Source of the DNA: Phyllobacterium myrsinacearum
GTDB lineage: Bacteria; Pseudomonadota; Alphaproteobacteria; Rhizobiales; Rhizobiaceae
Assembly (NCBI RefSeq): GCF_002980555.1
Contig: NZ_PVBT01000001.1
Span: 930,001 to 994,000 of the forward strand
DNA: 64,000 nucleotides
Direction of reading: 5' to 3'
Positions 8,533 to 16,854 of this stretch are shown in pieces. The translations under genes and the position numbers were made by a program. Under the pieces are notes generated by a model. It worked only from the letters and a program-made list of their open reading frames with translations, was not told the DNA's origin and ran no database searches. The first letter of the stretch is position 1. Each line of letters opens with the position of its first letter.

Positions 8533-8633
8533 TTTAGAGGGACTCAGACTGGTTAGACATAAACACTCCATCGGTGTGGATGAGCCGTATAAAAGAAGAA
8601 AACGGCGATGTCAAAGCGCGGCGCGCCGCACCG

Positions 8634-9587
8634 CTACAGATACCGCCGCCTGTACTCTGCCGGCGTTACGCCGACATGGCGCATGAAGGCGCGGCGCAGC
8701 GTATCGGCATCGGCAAAGCCGCATTCGGCTGCGACCTGCTTCGGCAGCTGGTGGCTGTCTTCGAGGCGCTTGCGCGCGGCATCGATGCGCGCCGTTTCCA
8801 CCCATGCGGCCGGTGTCATGCCCACTTCCTGCTGGAAAATGCGGGCAAAATGGCGCGGACTGAGCCCGGCCCGCTGCGCAAGGCTCGCGACGCAATGGTC
8901 TTCCGCAGGCCGGGCGATAACCCAGCGCTGCACCTCCTGCAGGGCGGAGCGTCCGCCCGGTTCGGCTTCGCCGCGGCGGCTGAACTGCATCTGTCCGCCG
9001 GGACGCTTGAAGAACATCACCAGCTGCGCGGCGACTTTCAGGGCGATCTCCCGGCCAAGATCCTCTTCGACCAGGGCGAGCGCCATGTCGAGACCGGCGG
9101 TGACGCCCGCAGCCGTGCGCACAGGTCCATCGCGCACATGCAGCGCATCGGCATCCACCCGCAGCGCGGGATAGGCCGCCGCGAGCGCATCCGCCATGGC
9201 CCAATGCGTCGTCACCCGCCTGTCATCGAGAAGTCCGGCGGCTGCAAGCAGGAAAGCGCCGCTGCAGACCGAACCAAAGCGCCGCGCCTGAAGGCAGGCG
9301 TCCCGCAGCCATTGCCGCTGCGCCCCAGTCAGGCGGATATCCGCCGCATGCGGGCAGCCGGCAACCAGAACGGTGTCGCTGATATCAGGCCGGGCGTCGG
9401 TCATTAAGCGGTCCGGCAGCAGCCGCACCCCGGAAGAGCTGCTGACCGGACCGGCCTCGGCGCCCGCCACCAGCAATTGATATTCCGTATGGCCCGCCTG
9501 CACATTGGCTTCGGCAAACACGTCCATGGGGCCGGAGACGTCGAGAAGCTGGACGCCGGGCATGGCCAATAGGGTGATGATCCGCAT
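8634..9587 (-). CDS. GlxA-type transcriptional regulator (DJ-1/PfpI + AraC HTH)
   Basis: 317 residues. Residues 1-175 form a DJ-1/PfpI (class I amidotransferase-like) domain: it opens RIITLLAMPGVQLLDVSGP and has the nucleophile-elbow segment SVCSGAFLLAAAGLL. Residues about 220-315 form an AraC-type double helix-turn-helix (GLSPRHFARIFQQEVGMTP; VAAECGFADADTLRRAF; ends VGVTPAEYRRRY). Such proteins act as regulators with a sensor rather than an amidase domain. It is transcribed divergently from the HD-domain gene, with 115 bp between them, so that gene is the most likely target (inference). The effector is unknown. Confidence 0.92.
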   Translation of the reverse strand: MRIITLLAMPGVQLLDVSGPMDVFAEANVQAGHTEYQLLVAGAEAGPVSSSSGVRLLPDRLMTDARPDISDTVLVAGCPHAADIRLTGAQRQWLRDACLQARRFGSVCSGAFLLAAAGLLDDRRVTTHWAMADALAAAYPALRVDADALHVRDGPVRTAAGVTAGLDMALALVEEDLGREIALKVAAQLVMFFKRPGGQMQFSRRGEAEPGGRSALQEVQRWVIARPAEDHCVASLAQRAGLSPRHFARIFQQEVGMTPAAWVETARIDAARKRLEDSHQLPKQVAAECGFADADTLRRAFMRHVGVTPAEYRRRYL

Positions 9588-9702
9588 ATTCCGCTCCGTG
9601 GCACTTGAGGTCGCATAATGGCAGAATTAGCCGTATTGCGTCAATTGCTGCCACAAGCCGCGCCCGATAGATTGAGGCTCCCGAGACAAAGGAGAAAGCG
9701 AT

Positions 9703-10344
9703 ATGTCCATTTCCATCGGCGGCATCAGGATTCCCGACACGAAACTGGCGCGAGGTGTGACGGAGCTGGTGCGCGACACGGCTTCGGAACTGCTCTTCAA
9801 CCATTCAAGCCGCGTCTATTATTTCGGCGCCATTGCCGGGCAGCAGAAAGGCCTGACATTCGATCCCGAGCTGCTCTATACCGGCGCCATGTTCCACGAC
9901 ATGGGCCTCACGCATCGGCATTCCAGCGCCGATGAGCGCTTCGAGGTCGATGGCGCCAATGCGGCACGGGATTTTCTGCGCAGCCACGGCATTGCGCAGG
10001 CGGATATCGACACGGTGTGGACGGCAATTGCCCTGCATACGACGCCGGGGATTCCGCAGCATATGCATCCGGTGGTGGCGCTGGTGACCGCGGGCGTGGA
10101 AATGGATGTGCTGGGCCTGACCTACAGGCACTACAGCGATGCGGAGCGCGAGGCCGTGGTGAAAGCTTTCCCGCGCAGCGCGCATTTCAAGGAGGATATC
10201 ATTCAGGCCTTCTATGACGGTATCAAGCACAAGCCGCAGACGACATTCGGCAACGTCAAGGCCGATGTGCTGGCGGACAAGGATCCGCATTTCCATCGCG
10301 GCAATTTCTGCGAGGTGATCCGCTGCTCGCACTGGAAGGCCTGA
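9703..10344 (+). CDS. HD-domain hydrolase (cyanamide hydratase-like)
   Basis: 213 residues. An HD phosphohydrolase fold with the metal-binding AMFHDMGL (about 64-71), an upstream NHSSRVY histidine, and later TAIALHTTPGI and ALVTAGVEMDVLG. This arrangement resembles the small HD proteins annotated as cyanamide hydratase-like or DICT-type, not the large nucleotide HD enzymes. ATG 9703 follows GGAGAAAG. It is divergent from the GlxA-type regulator and convergent with clpP, 9 bp apart. The substrate is unknown. Confidence 0.85.
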   Translation: MSISIGGIRIPDTKLARGVTELVRDTASELLFNHSSRVYYFGAIAGQQKGLTFDPELLYTGAMFHDMGLTHRHSSADERFEVDGANAARDFLRSHGIAQADIDTVWTAIALHTTPGIPQHMHPVVALVTAGVEMDVLGLTYRHYSDAEREAVVKAFPRSAHFKEDIIQAFYDGIKHKPQTTFGNVKADVLADKDPHFHRGNFCEVIRCSHWKA

Positions 10345-10353
10345 ACGGTCGCC

Positions 10354-10977
10354 TCAGTCCTTTGTCAGCTGCAGCGGATTGCCGTCGCGTTTGCTGATGA
10401 TCGTGTCGACAAGGCCCCAGTCGAGGCCTTCCTGCGCGGTCATGAAATGGTCGCGGTCGAGGGTTTTCTCGACCTCTTCCACGGTGCGGCCGCAGTGCTC
10501 GGCATAGAGCCGGGTCATGCGCTGCTTGACCACCGCCATTTCCTGCGCCTGAATGAAAATATCCGAAGCCTGGCCCTGAAAACCGCCGAGCGGCTGGTGC
10601 ACATGCAGGCTCGAATTGGGCAGGGCGGCGCGGTGGCCGGGTTCGCCCGCCATCAGCAGGAACGATCCCATGGAGCGCGCCGTGCCCATGCACAGCGTGG
10701 CGACCGGGCAGGTGATGAACTGCATCGTGTCATAGATGGCAAGGCCCGAGGTGATGACGCCGCCGGGCGAGTTGATGTACATCGAGATCGGCTTTTTCGG
10801 GTTTTCGGATTCGAGGAACAGCAGCTGGGCGCAGATCAGCGCTGCCATGCCGTCTTCCACCTGACCGTTCAGGAAGACAATGCGCTCCCTGAGCAGACGC
10901 GAGTAAATATCGAACGACCGTTCGCCGCGGCTGGATTGTTCCACGACCATAGGGACGAGCTGCATCATGTCGCGCAT
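10354..10977 (-). CDS. clpP: ATP-dependent Clp protease proteolytic subunit (accessory paralogue)
   Basis: 207 residues. Serine peptidase of family S14 with the complete triad: Ser in [11 protein letters not shown], His in [13 protein letters not shown] and Asp in [12 protein letters not shown]. It assembles as a barrel fed by ClpA/ClpX. No clpX or tig is adjacent, and rhizobia carry several clpP copies, so this is most likely an extra paralogue (inference). ATG 10977 is preferred over GTG 10986 because AAGGAG lies 8 nt before it. It is convergent with the HD-domain gene and follows the ArsR/SRPBCC pair on the same strand. Confidence 0.93.
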   Translation of the reverse strand: MRDMMQLVPMVVEQSSRGERSFDIYSRLLRERIVFLNGQVEDGMAALICAQLLFLESENPKKPISMYINSPGGVITSGLAIYDTMQFITCPVATLCMGTARSMGSFLLMAGEPGHRAALPNSSLHVHQPLGGFQGQASDIFIQAQEMAVVKQRMTRLYAEHCGRTVEEVEKTLDRDHFMTAQEGLDWGLVDTIISKRDGNPLQLTKD

Positions 10978-11013
10978 GGCGAACACTCCTTCATCAGTTG
11001 TATTTCTGTGTGT

Positions 11014-11394
11014 TTAAGCGGCGAGGCGCATGGTCGTCGGCGGCGCATTGCCATTGGCGGCGGTGCGGCCCTGGGGCATCACCGCGACAACAGGCTCATG
11101 CACGATGCTGAAAATCGTACCGCCTGATCCATTGGGGTTAAGCCGGAAGGTGACGATGCTGTCAGCCACGGCATCATCCTTTTCGCGCATGGAATAGCGG
11201 ACAAAGCGCTCCGCATCGGCTTCGATCACCTCAAGCGAAATGCGCGGTGGCTCCTGCGGCGCCTGCGGGTCGGGTAGCAGCCAGCGGGCGACGAATTCCG
11301 GCACGGTCAACGCGCGCCAGACTTTTGACGGTGCAGCATCCAGATCATATTCATAACGCAGTGCCGGGCCGGTCTCTGCCGTTTCGCTGGTCAT
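11014..11394 (-). CDS. SRPBCC (AHSA1-like) domain protein
   Basis: 126 residues of the START-like SRPBCC fold. It opens with LRYEYDLDAAPSKVWRALT, the usual AHSA1 pattern around the first strand and helix, and has FVARWLLPDP. It is encoded directly after an ArsR regulator with a 4-bp ATGA overlap, a widespread pairing in which a ligand-binding SRPBCC protein accompanies its repressor. The ligand is unknown. It ends 37 bp before clpP on the same strand. Confidence 0.88.
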   Translation of the reverse strand: MTSETAETGPALRYEYDLDAAPSKVWRALTVPEFVARWLLPDPQAPQEPPRISLEVIEADAERFVRYSMREKDDAVADSIVTFRLNPNGSGGTIFSIVHEPVVAVMPQGRTAANGNAPPTTMRLAA

Positions 11395-11705
11395 TGATCC
11401 ATTTCCTTCAAAAGCTGTTTCAATTCATCGACGCGCTGCGGCCAGAAGGCGCGGTAGCGGTGGAGCCATTGATGCAGTTGCGCAAGGCCATCGGGGTTGA
11501 CCCGGTAATGAACGTGGCGGCCCGATTTCTGCTCGGCAACAAGGCCGGCGGAGCGCAGGACGGCCAGATGCTGCGACATCGCAGGCTGCGACAGGGAAAA
11601 ACCCTCGCGCAGCTCGGTCGCATTCTTCTCGCCATCGGCCAGCCGTTCAAACACGGCGCGGCGGGTGGGGTCGGCAAGGGCCTTGAATATATCGACTTCG
11701 GACAT
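11391..11705 (-). CDS. ArsR-family transcriptional regulator
   Basis: 104 residues, normal for the family. A winged helix-turn-helix covers residues 5-85: VDIFKALADPTRRAVFERL, then LSQPAMSQHLAVLRSAGLV (recognition helix) and the wing SGRHVHYRVNPDG. No CxC metal motif is present, so this is a non-metal ArsR of the type paired with SRPBCC proteins. ATG 11705 starts the conserved region; an upstream in-frame start at 11765 would add 20 unconserved residues. It overlaps the SRPBCC gene by 4 bp and is probably autoregulated (inference). Confidence 0.92.
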   Translation of the reverse strand: MSEVDIFKALADPTRRAVFERLADGEKNATELREGFSLSQPAMSQHLAVLRSAGLVAEQKSGRHVHYRVNPDGLAQLHQWLHRYRAFWPQRVDELKQLLKEMDQ

Positions 11706-11761
11706 GCCAATACATAAGCACAGACTTATGTGAGTCGCAAGTGTGATTTTACGAGAACTCT

Positions 11762-11797
11762 GCAAAGCAAAAACCCGGCCGTGGGACGGCCGGGTTT
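11762..11797 (-). terminator. Rho-independent terminator after the DUF1772 gene
   Basis: A 10-bp perfect stem, AAACCCGGCC (11771-11780) with GGCCGGGTTT (11788-11797). On the minus strand it is followed by TTTTTGCTTTG. It lies 46 bp after the DUF1772 stop and closes the NmrA/DUF1772 operon before arsR. Confidence 0.88.
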
Positions 11798-11842
11798 CAT
11801 TGTATGGGCAGAGCGGATGAACGCTTCAGCTTGCCGGATGCT

Positions 11843-12328
11843 TCAAGCCTGCGACTGCTGGGCGAACGCGAAGATGAAGGCGGCGAGGGCGGCGAAATTC
11901 GCCACTGTCCGCACATGGTTCCACGGCAGCCAGCCATTCAGATAGGTTGTCCATGCACTCGCGCCTTCGGCGCTTGTCGGGCTGATTGCAGCCAGTGTGT
12001 CATTCAGCGGCACGTTGAACACCATGGTGACGATGATGGTGCCAACGAGGAAAAGCACGCTGCCCGCAAGCAGGGCGAGCGACCCGGATTCACCCCAGCG
12101 CATGACGCTGACCACGCCGAGGACGACACAGATCGCCGCCGTGCCGAAAAAGGCCAGGGAGAATGAGAAATTGAGGATCGTCACGTTGATCGAGTTCATC
12201 GCGGCGATACCCTGTTCGGCTGGCAGTTTTGCCAGCGCCGCCATGACGAAGCTTGAAAAGGCGAAGAACAACCCTGCCATCAGGCCGCTTCCCAGGGCGG
12301 CCAAAAGGGTGAGAATAGGTAGCCACAT
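11843..12328 (-). CDS. DUF1772 (anthrone oxygenase-like) membrane protein
   Basis: 161 residues with four predicted membrane helices: WLPILTLLAALGSGLMAGL, NFSFSLAFFGTAAICVVLG, LALLAGSVLFLVGTIIVTM and VANFAALAAFIFAF. The FNVPLNDTLA segment with a following W/N-rich stretch is typical of DUF1772, a family that includes fungal anthrone oxygenases. Its bacterial role is unproven. ATG 12328 lies 1 bp after the stop of the NmrA-like gene (TAACATG), so the two are translationally coupled. A longer frame to 12481 overlaps that gene and is not supported. Expression is likely under the divergent TetR regulator. Confidence 0.82.
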   Translation of the reverse strand: MWLPILTLLAALGSGLMAGLFFAFSSFVMAALAKLPAEQGIAAMNSINVTILNFSFSLAFFGTAAICVVLGVVSVMRWGESGSLALLAGSVLFLVGTIIVTMVFNVPLNDTLAAISPTSAEGASAWTTYLNGWLPWNHVRTVANFAALAAFIFAFAQQSQA

Positions 12329-12329
12329 G

Positions 12330-13190
12330 TTACTGTCCCTCCGAAATACCGGACCAGACGCCGGTTGCTGCTGTTTCCTGAACGTAGTGCGAGAAGTCAC
12401 GCGGGGCGCGGCCCAGCGCCCGTTGCACGCCATCGGCGAGATATTCGTTGCGCCCGTCAAGCACCTGGGTGAAGAGCTCATTGAGCAGGCCGACGATCTC
12501 GGGCGGAAGCTGTTCCTGGGCCAACCCCTGCGCGAACTGTTCCGGCGTGATCGTCACATAGCGAATATCGCGTTTGACGGCGCTGGCGATTTCTGCCGTG
12601 GCATCGGCAAAAGTCAAGAGACGCGGCCCGGTGACCTCATAGAGCTCACCGATATGGCGGTCATCGGTCAGCGCTGCCGCCACCACGTCGGCGATATCGT
12701 TGGCATCGATGAACGGCTCGCCCACATCGCCGACCGGCAGGGCGAGTTCACCGGCAAGGATGGAGGCCAGCATGACGTTTTCGCTGAAATTCTGGGCGAA
12801 CCAGCTGGCGCGGACGATGGTCCAGTCGGCGCCGGACTGCTGAAATGCCGTTTCGGCACGCTGGGCCTCGTGCTCGCCGCGCCCCGACAGGAGCACGAGC
12901 CGCTTCACGCCATTGTCCACGGCAAGCCGCGCGAATGCCTCGACGGTCTGTGTGGCACCAGGAATGGCAATGTCCGGATAATAGGTGATGTAGGCGGCTT
13001 TGACGCCATCAAGCGCGGGAAGCCATGTGTTGCGGTCTTCCCAGTCAAAGGCCGGGTTGCCGCTGCGCGAACCGATGCGCACAGGCACATTCTGCGCGGC
13101 GAGCCGTTGCGCCACGCGGCGTCCGGTCTTGCCCGTACCGCCGACGATGAGAATGGGTTTTGCTGTCGATATGCTGTTGCTGCTGGTCAT
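12330..13190 (-). CDS. NmrA-like NAD(P)-binding oxidoreductase
   Basis: 286 residues. An atypical short-chain dehydrogenase/NmrA fold with nucleotide-binding PILIVGGTGKTGRRVAQRL (about 9-27), YITYYPD, and VLLSGRGEHEAQRAE. The YxxxK catalytic pair of classical SDRs is not obvious, as expected for NmrA/quinone-oxidoreductase-like members. ATG 13190 has GGGAG 8 nt upstream; the longer frame to 13226 has no ribosome site. It is first in a two-gene operon with the DUF1772 gene and divergent from a TetR repressor. The arrangement fits an inducible response to a quinone-like or electrophilic compound (inference). Confidence 0.87.
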   Translation of the reverse strand: MTSSNSISTAKPILIVGGTGKTGRRVAQRLAAQNVPVRIGSRSGNPAFDWEDRNTWLPALDGVKAAYITYYPDIAIPGATQTVEAFARLAVDNGVKRLVLLSGRGEHEAQRAETAFQQSGADWTIVRASWFAQNFSENVMLASILAGELALPVGDVGEPFIDANDIADVVAAALTDDRHIGELYEVTGPRLLTFADATAEIASAVKRDIRYVTITPEQFAQGLAQEQLPPEIVGLLNELFTQVLDGRNEYLADGVQRALGRAPRDFSHYVQETAATGVWSGISEGQ

Positions 13191-13209
13191 GATGATCTCC
13201 CTTGTGTAA

Positions 13210-13254
13210 ATATGAGTAATCCTCACATTTGCAATATGTGATAAATCCTCATAT
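13210..13254. promoter_or_regulatory. Two tandem operator dyads between NmrA-like and TetR genes
   Basis: The first dyad is ATATGAGTAATCCTCACAT (13210-13228). The second has arms ATATGTG (13234-13240) and CTCATAT (13248-13254). Both carry ATATGWG...CWCATAT half-sites and lie 20-44 bp upstream of one start codon and 44-88 bp upstream of the other. This is the expected position for a TetR-family repressor controlling both divergent units. Confidence 0.65.
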
Positions 13255-13297
13255 TCTGCGAGTCAAGCGGAATTTGAGAACCCTGGAGATCCTGCCC

Positions 13298-13945
13298 ATG
13301 AACGAGATTGCGTCTGTTGTGCCTGCCTCCGGCGACAGGGAAGCCACCATGCCGCGCAAGGAGCCGACGCAGCGGCGCAGCAAGGAGAGGGTGGAACGCA
13401 TCCTGTCCTGTGCCTCGACGCTCATCGCCACGGGCGGCAGCGATGCCATGCGCATGAGCGACGTGGCGCAGATGGCGGAAATATCGATCGGGTCGCTCTA
13501 CCAGTACTTTCCGGACAAGGGGTCGATCATCGGGACTCTGGCGGAAAGGTACAATGCACTGGGGCGCGAATGCATTGCGGACGCGCTGCAAAATGTGAGC
13601 GATATGAAGGGCTTGCAGACATCTTTTGCCGAATTGATCGATACGTATCACGCGATGTTTCTGGCGGAACCCGTCATGCGCGACATCTGGTCGGGAACGC
13701 AGGCGGACAAGGCGCTGCGCGATATCGATCTGCATGACAGCCGCCTGAATGGCGCCGTGCTTGCCGCGGCGCGTTTGCGCATCAACCCGGCGGCGGACAG
13801 GGCGCGGCTGGAAAGCTCGAGTTTCCTGATCATGCATCTGGGGCAGGCCACCATGCACCTTGCGATTTCCGTCGAGCGCGGGGAAGGCGATGCGCTGGTC
13901 GAGACGTTCAAGCGGATGGTGTTGCGGGAAATGCTGGCGGGTTAG
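13298..13945 (+). CDS. TetR-family transcriptional regulator
   Basis: 215 residues. The N-terminal TetR helix-turn-helix spans about residues 20-75: RRSKERVERILSCASTLI, then MSDVAQMAEISIGSLYQYF (recognition helix) and PDKGSIIGTLAERYN. The C-terminal two thirds are helical and ligand-binding. ATG 13298 is chosen because GGAG stands 9 nt upstream; the frame opens at 13229 but that start would run through the operator dyads. It is divergent from the NmrA-like/DUF1772 operon and presumably represses it and itself (inference). The inducer is unknown. Confidence 0.92.
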   Translation: MNEIASVVPASGDREATMPRKEPTQRRSKERVERILSCASTLIATGGSDAMRMSDVAQMAEISIGSLYQYFPDKGSIIGTLAERYNALGRECIADALQNVSDMKGLQTSFAELIDTYHAMFLAEPVMRDIWSGTQADKALRDIDLHDSRLNGAVLAAARLRINPAADRARLESSSFLIMHLGQATMHLAISVERGEGDALVETFKRMVLREMLAG

Positions 13946-14511
13946 AAAAGGCATTCATGCGCTAAGCCTTTGTCTGATTGTCACCCCCCTCTGGGCTGCC
14001 GCCCATCTCCCCCACAAGGGGGGAGATCACATTGGCATCAACGCCTTTGCGTTATCTTCAATGTTGAAGATTAGCTGAAACAGCAATGACAGCTGATCTC
14101 CCCCCTTGTGGGGGAGATGGGCGGCAGCCCAGAGGGGGGTAAAAAATAATTGGGGTGAAACTTATCCACGTTCTCCCAACCCAAGTTATCCTTCTCCTCG
14201 TCCTTTCCGGCGGGAATGCTTCCGGAAACTTTCGAAAGTCGGGAAAGGATCGGCGCTTCGGCCATGCAGGGAGGAAAACCTCGTGCGGCCGGGGAGGTTT
14301 GGCCCGGTGGTGGTACACCCGGCAAAAACCTCAAAAACGCCGGGGCGGGTGGTCCTTGGATCGCAAGCATCGCATATAGACTACCCCTAGACCCGCGTTC
14401 CAAGGACCGCCCGTCATTCTCCTCTTTCAACAGCCAGACGCATTTGCGGGCGTGGCAACGGGGAAGAGCGTTGCAGAACAATCATGCGCCACGCACTTGA
14501 TATCCCTTGGC
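13946..14511. other. Gene-free intergenic region rich in dyads
   Basis: 566 bp with no supportable gene. It holds the 158-bp inverted-repeat element (13983-14140). A second imperfect inverted repeat follows: 14346-14364 (CGGGTGGTCCTTGGATCGC) pairs with 14395-14413 at 17 of 19 positions. Two small palindromes sit near 14213-14240 (TTCCGGAA and ACTTTCGAAAGT). Short frames on both strands have no ribosome site or recognisable product. Confidence 0.6.
13983..14140. repeat. Perfect 47-bp inverted repeat (rhizobial intergenic palindrome element)
   Basis: The arms 13983-14029 and 14094-14140 are exact reverse complements over 47 bp. Each arm contains the nested near-palindrome CATCTCCCCCACAAGG...GGAGATC. 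Near the centre is another dyad, ATCTTCAATGTTGAAGAT (14054-14071). The 'ATCTCCCCCACAAGGGGGGA' core is familiar from many rhizobial intergenic regions, so this looks like two head-to-head copies of a short non-coding palindromic element. Confidence 0.8.
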
Positions 14512-15147
14512 CTATCGAACCGCTGCTGAGAGTTCCTCGACCGTGCACAGCATCGCATCACCCATATAGGCAAGGTTGGCCATCGACCGCTCTGCCGCTT
14601 CCGCGTGGCCGCCGCCGCAGGCATCGGTCAGGACAACCGGAACAAAGCCAAGATCGGCGCCGTTGCGAACCGTCGGGTCGATACCGATCTCTGTCGCTAT
14701 CCCGCAGATGATGAAACTCTTCAGACCGCAGTCGCGCATGGCGATCGCCAAAGGCGTGCCTTCGAACGCCGAGAAGGTGATCTTGTCGAGAATGGCTTCA
14801 TCCTCGCGAACATCAAGTTCCGGCGCAAGCGCAAAACCGGGACTGTCGCGCAGGAACCACGGTTCGACATCGCTGGCGGATGTCTTGCGCTGCCAGGCCA
14901 TCATCTGCTTGAATTGAAACACGCCGGCCATCTTTTTCGGCAGGGACATATGGCGCATGAAGAAGATGCGGATACCGGCGGAACGCGCGATCTCGAGGGT
15001 TTGCAGCACCTTGCCGAGAATGGCGCCGCCGTCCTGCATCTGCTGCAATATGCCGACCTGCATGTCATAAACGACCAGCGCCGTTGTCTCGGGCCTGACC
15101 ATTTCGGCAAGAGTCTCAGGAATGGCGAGACCATTGATGTTCTGCAT
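14512..15147 (-). CDS. Isochorismatase-fold hydrolase lacking the amidase cysteine
   Basis: 211 residues. The cysteine-hydrolase/isochorismatase fold is clear: Asp in ALVVYDMQVGIL (about 28), Lys in LDKITFSAFEGTPL, and the nucleophile loop FIICGIATEIGID. In amidases of this superfamily the loop reads TxxCV with a catalytic cysteine. Here that position is glycine (EIGI), as in the true isochorismatases EntB and PhzD. A C-S/C-N amidase activity is therefore unlikely and vinyl-ether cleavage or another reaction is possible (inference). ATG 15147 has GGAGG 7 nt upstream; a longer frame to 15441 has no support. It stands alone, divergent from gatB. Confidence 0.85.
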   Translation of the reverse strand: MQNINGLAIPETLAEMVRPETTALVVYDMQVGILQQMQDGGAILGKVLQTLEIARSAGIRIFFMRHMSLPKKMAGVFQFKQMMAWQRKTSASDVEPWFLRDSPGFALAPELDVREDEAILDKITFSAFEGTPLAIAMRDCGLKSFIICGIATEIGIDPTVRNGADLGFVPVVLTDACGGGHAEAAERSMANLAYMGDAMLCTVEELSAAVR

Positions 15148-15348
15148 GGATATCCTCCGAATGTCTCCGGCGATCCTCTCCCGATCACCGCCAGCGAGAA
15201 TCAACGGTAGCATTGCTGCGCCGGAAAAACAGGCCGAAGCGGCGCATTTGCGCAATCGCGCGGCCGCAAGATGGAGAAACACTTGCCTCAAGGGGCTGTT
15301 TCGACTAGCCAGTAGACAGACAAATTTAGCCAGGAATGACAGCCCAGC

Positions 15349-16851
15349 ATGACTCTCGTTGATACCCGTACGCCCGAACCCAAGCGTTTCATTTCCGGTG
15401 CCACAGGCGACTGGGAAATTGTCGTCGGCATGGAAGTTCATGCGCAGGTCACATCCAATTCGAAGCTGTTCTCCGGTGCCTCGACAACGTTCGGTGCCGA
15501 ACCCAACGAGAATGTGTCACTTGTCGATGCCGCCATGCCCGGCATGCTGCCCGTCATCAATGAATGGTGCGTGCGCCAGGCGATTCGGACCGGTCTTGGC
15601 CTGAAGGCACAGATCAACCTGAAATCGGTCTTCGACCGGAAGAACTATTTTTATCCGGATTTGCCGCAGGGTTACCAGATCTCGCAGTTCAAGCAGCCCA
15701 TCGTCGGCGAAGGCACGATGCTCATTTCCGTCGGACCCGACAACAAGGGCCAGTTCGAAGATATCGAAATCGGCATCGAGCGTCTGCATCTGGAGCAGGA
15801 CGCCGGCAAGTCCCTGCACGACCAGAACCCCACCATGTCCTATGTGGACCTGAACCGGTCCGGCGTGGCGCTGATGGAAATCGTCTCCAAGCCGGACATG
15901 CGCTCGGCCGACGAAGCCAAGGCATACCTGACCAAGATGCGCACCATCGTGCGCTATCTCGGCACCTGCGACGGCAATATGGATGAAGGCTCCATGCGCG
16001 CCGACGTCAACGTGTCCGTGCGCCGTCCCGGCGGTGCGTTCGGCACCCGGTGCGAAATCAAGAACGTCAACTCGATCCGCTTTGTCGGCCAGGCGATCGA
16101 CTACGAAGCCCGCCGCCAGATCGCCATTCTCGAAGACGGCGGATCGATCGATCAGGAAACGCGCCTGTTCGATCCGGTGAAGGGCGAGACGCGCTCGATG
16201 CGCACCAAGGAAGAGGCGCATGACTACCGCTATTTCCCCGATCCTGACCTTCTGCCCCTCGAATTCGAGCAGGCCTATGTGGACGAGCTGCGCGCCGATC
16301 TGCCGGAACTGCCCGACGACAAGAAGGCGCGGCTTGTCTCGGCGCTGGGTCTGTCGGTCTATGACGCATCCATTCTGGTGACGGAAAAGGCAATTGCCGA
16401 TTATTTCGAAGCCGTGGCTGAAGGGCGCGACGGCAAGCTTGCCGCCAACTGGGTGATCAACGATCTGCTCGGCGCGCTGAACAAGGCGGGCAAGGGCATC
16501 GAGGAATCCCCCGTATCGCCGGTCCAGCTTGGCGGTATTATCGATCTGATCCGGGAAGGCACGATTTCCGGCAAGATCGCCAAGGACCTGTTCGAGCTTG
16601 TCTGGAATGAGGGCGGCGATCCGCGGGCGCTGGTTGAAGAGCGCGGCATGAAGCAGGTAACCGACACCGGCGCCATCGAGAAAGCTGTCGATGATGTCAT
16701 TGCCGCGAATCCTGATAAGGTCGAGCAGGCGAAGGCAAAGCCCACCATGGCCGGCTGGTTTGTCGGGCAGGTGATGAAGTCCACTGGTGGCAAGGCAAAT
16801 CCGCAGGCTGTCAGCGATCTGGTCAAGGCAAAACTCGGGATTGTCGATTAA
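15349..16851 (+). CDS. gatB: Aspartyl/glutamyl-tRNA(Asn/Gln) amidotransferase subunit B
   Basis: 500 residues, full length. With GatA and GatC it converts Glu-tRNA(Gln) or Asp-tRNA(Asn) to the amidated form. Seen: [20 protein letters not shown] at the N terminus (kinase-like domain), [17 protein letters not shown], the GatB signature around [30 protein letters not shown], and the C-terminal helical YqeY-like tail ending ALSDLVKA-type ([12 protein letters not shown]). gatA and gatC are not in the window. Two acetyltransferase genes follow at 3 bp and by overlap, so they are probably co-transcribed. Confidence 0.97.
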   Translation: MTLVDTRTPEPKRFISGATGDWEIVVGMEVHAQVTSNSKLFSGASTTFGAEPNENVSLVDAAMPGMLPVINEWCVRQAIRTGLGLKAQINLKSVFDRKNYFYPDLPQGYQISQFKQPIVGEGTMLISVGPDNKGQFEDIEIGIERLHLEQDAGKSLHDQNPTMSYVDLNRSGVALMEIVSKPDMRSADEAKAYLTKMRTIVRYLGTCDGNMDEGSMRADVNVSVRRPGGAFGTRCEIKNVNSIRFVGQAIDYEARRQIAILEDGGSIDQETRLFDPVKGETRSMRTKEEAHDYRYFPDPDLLPLEFEQAYVDELRADLPELPDDKKARLVSALGLSVYDASILVTEKAIADYFEAVAEGRDGKLAANWVINDLLGALNKAGKGIEESPVSPVQLGGIIDLIREGTISGKIAKDLFELVWNEGGDPRALVEERGMKQVTDTGAIEKAVDDVIAANPDKVEQAKAKPTMAGWFVGQVMKSTGGKANPQAVSDLVKAKLGIVD

Positions 16852-16854
16852 AGC

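Noticed and set aside
8164-9587. A toxin-antitoxin pair formed by the YjhX-like gene and the GlxA-type regulator.
   Set aside because: They are separate units (212 bp apart, each with its own hairpin or terminator), and the regulator is far larger than and unrelated to the GNAT antitoxin.
14071-14481. Minus-strand 136-codon frame (and plus-strand frames) in the TetR/isochorismatase intergenic region as a real gene.
   Set aside because: It runs through the inverted-repeat element, is Pro/Arg-rich and low in complexity, and has no ribosome site or known domain.
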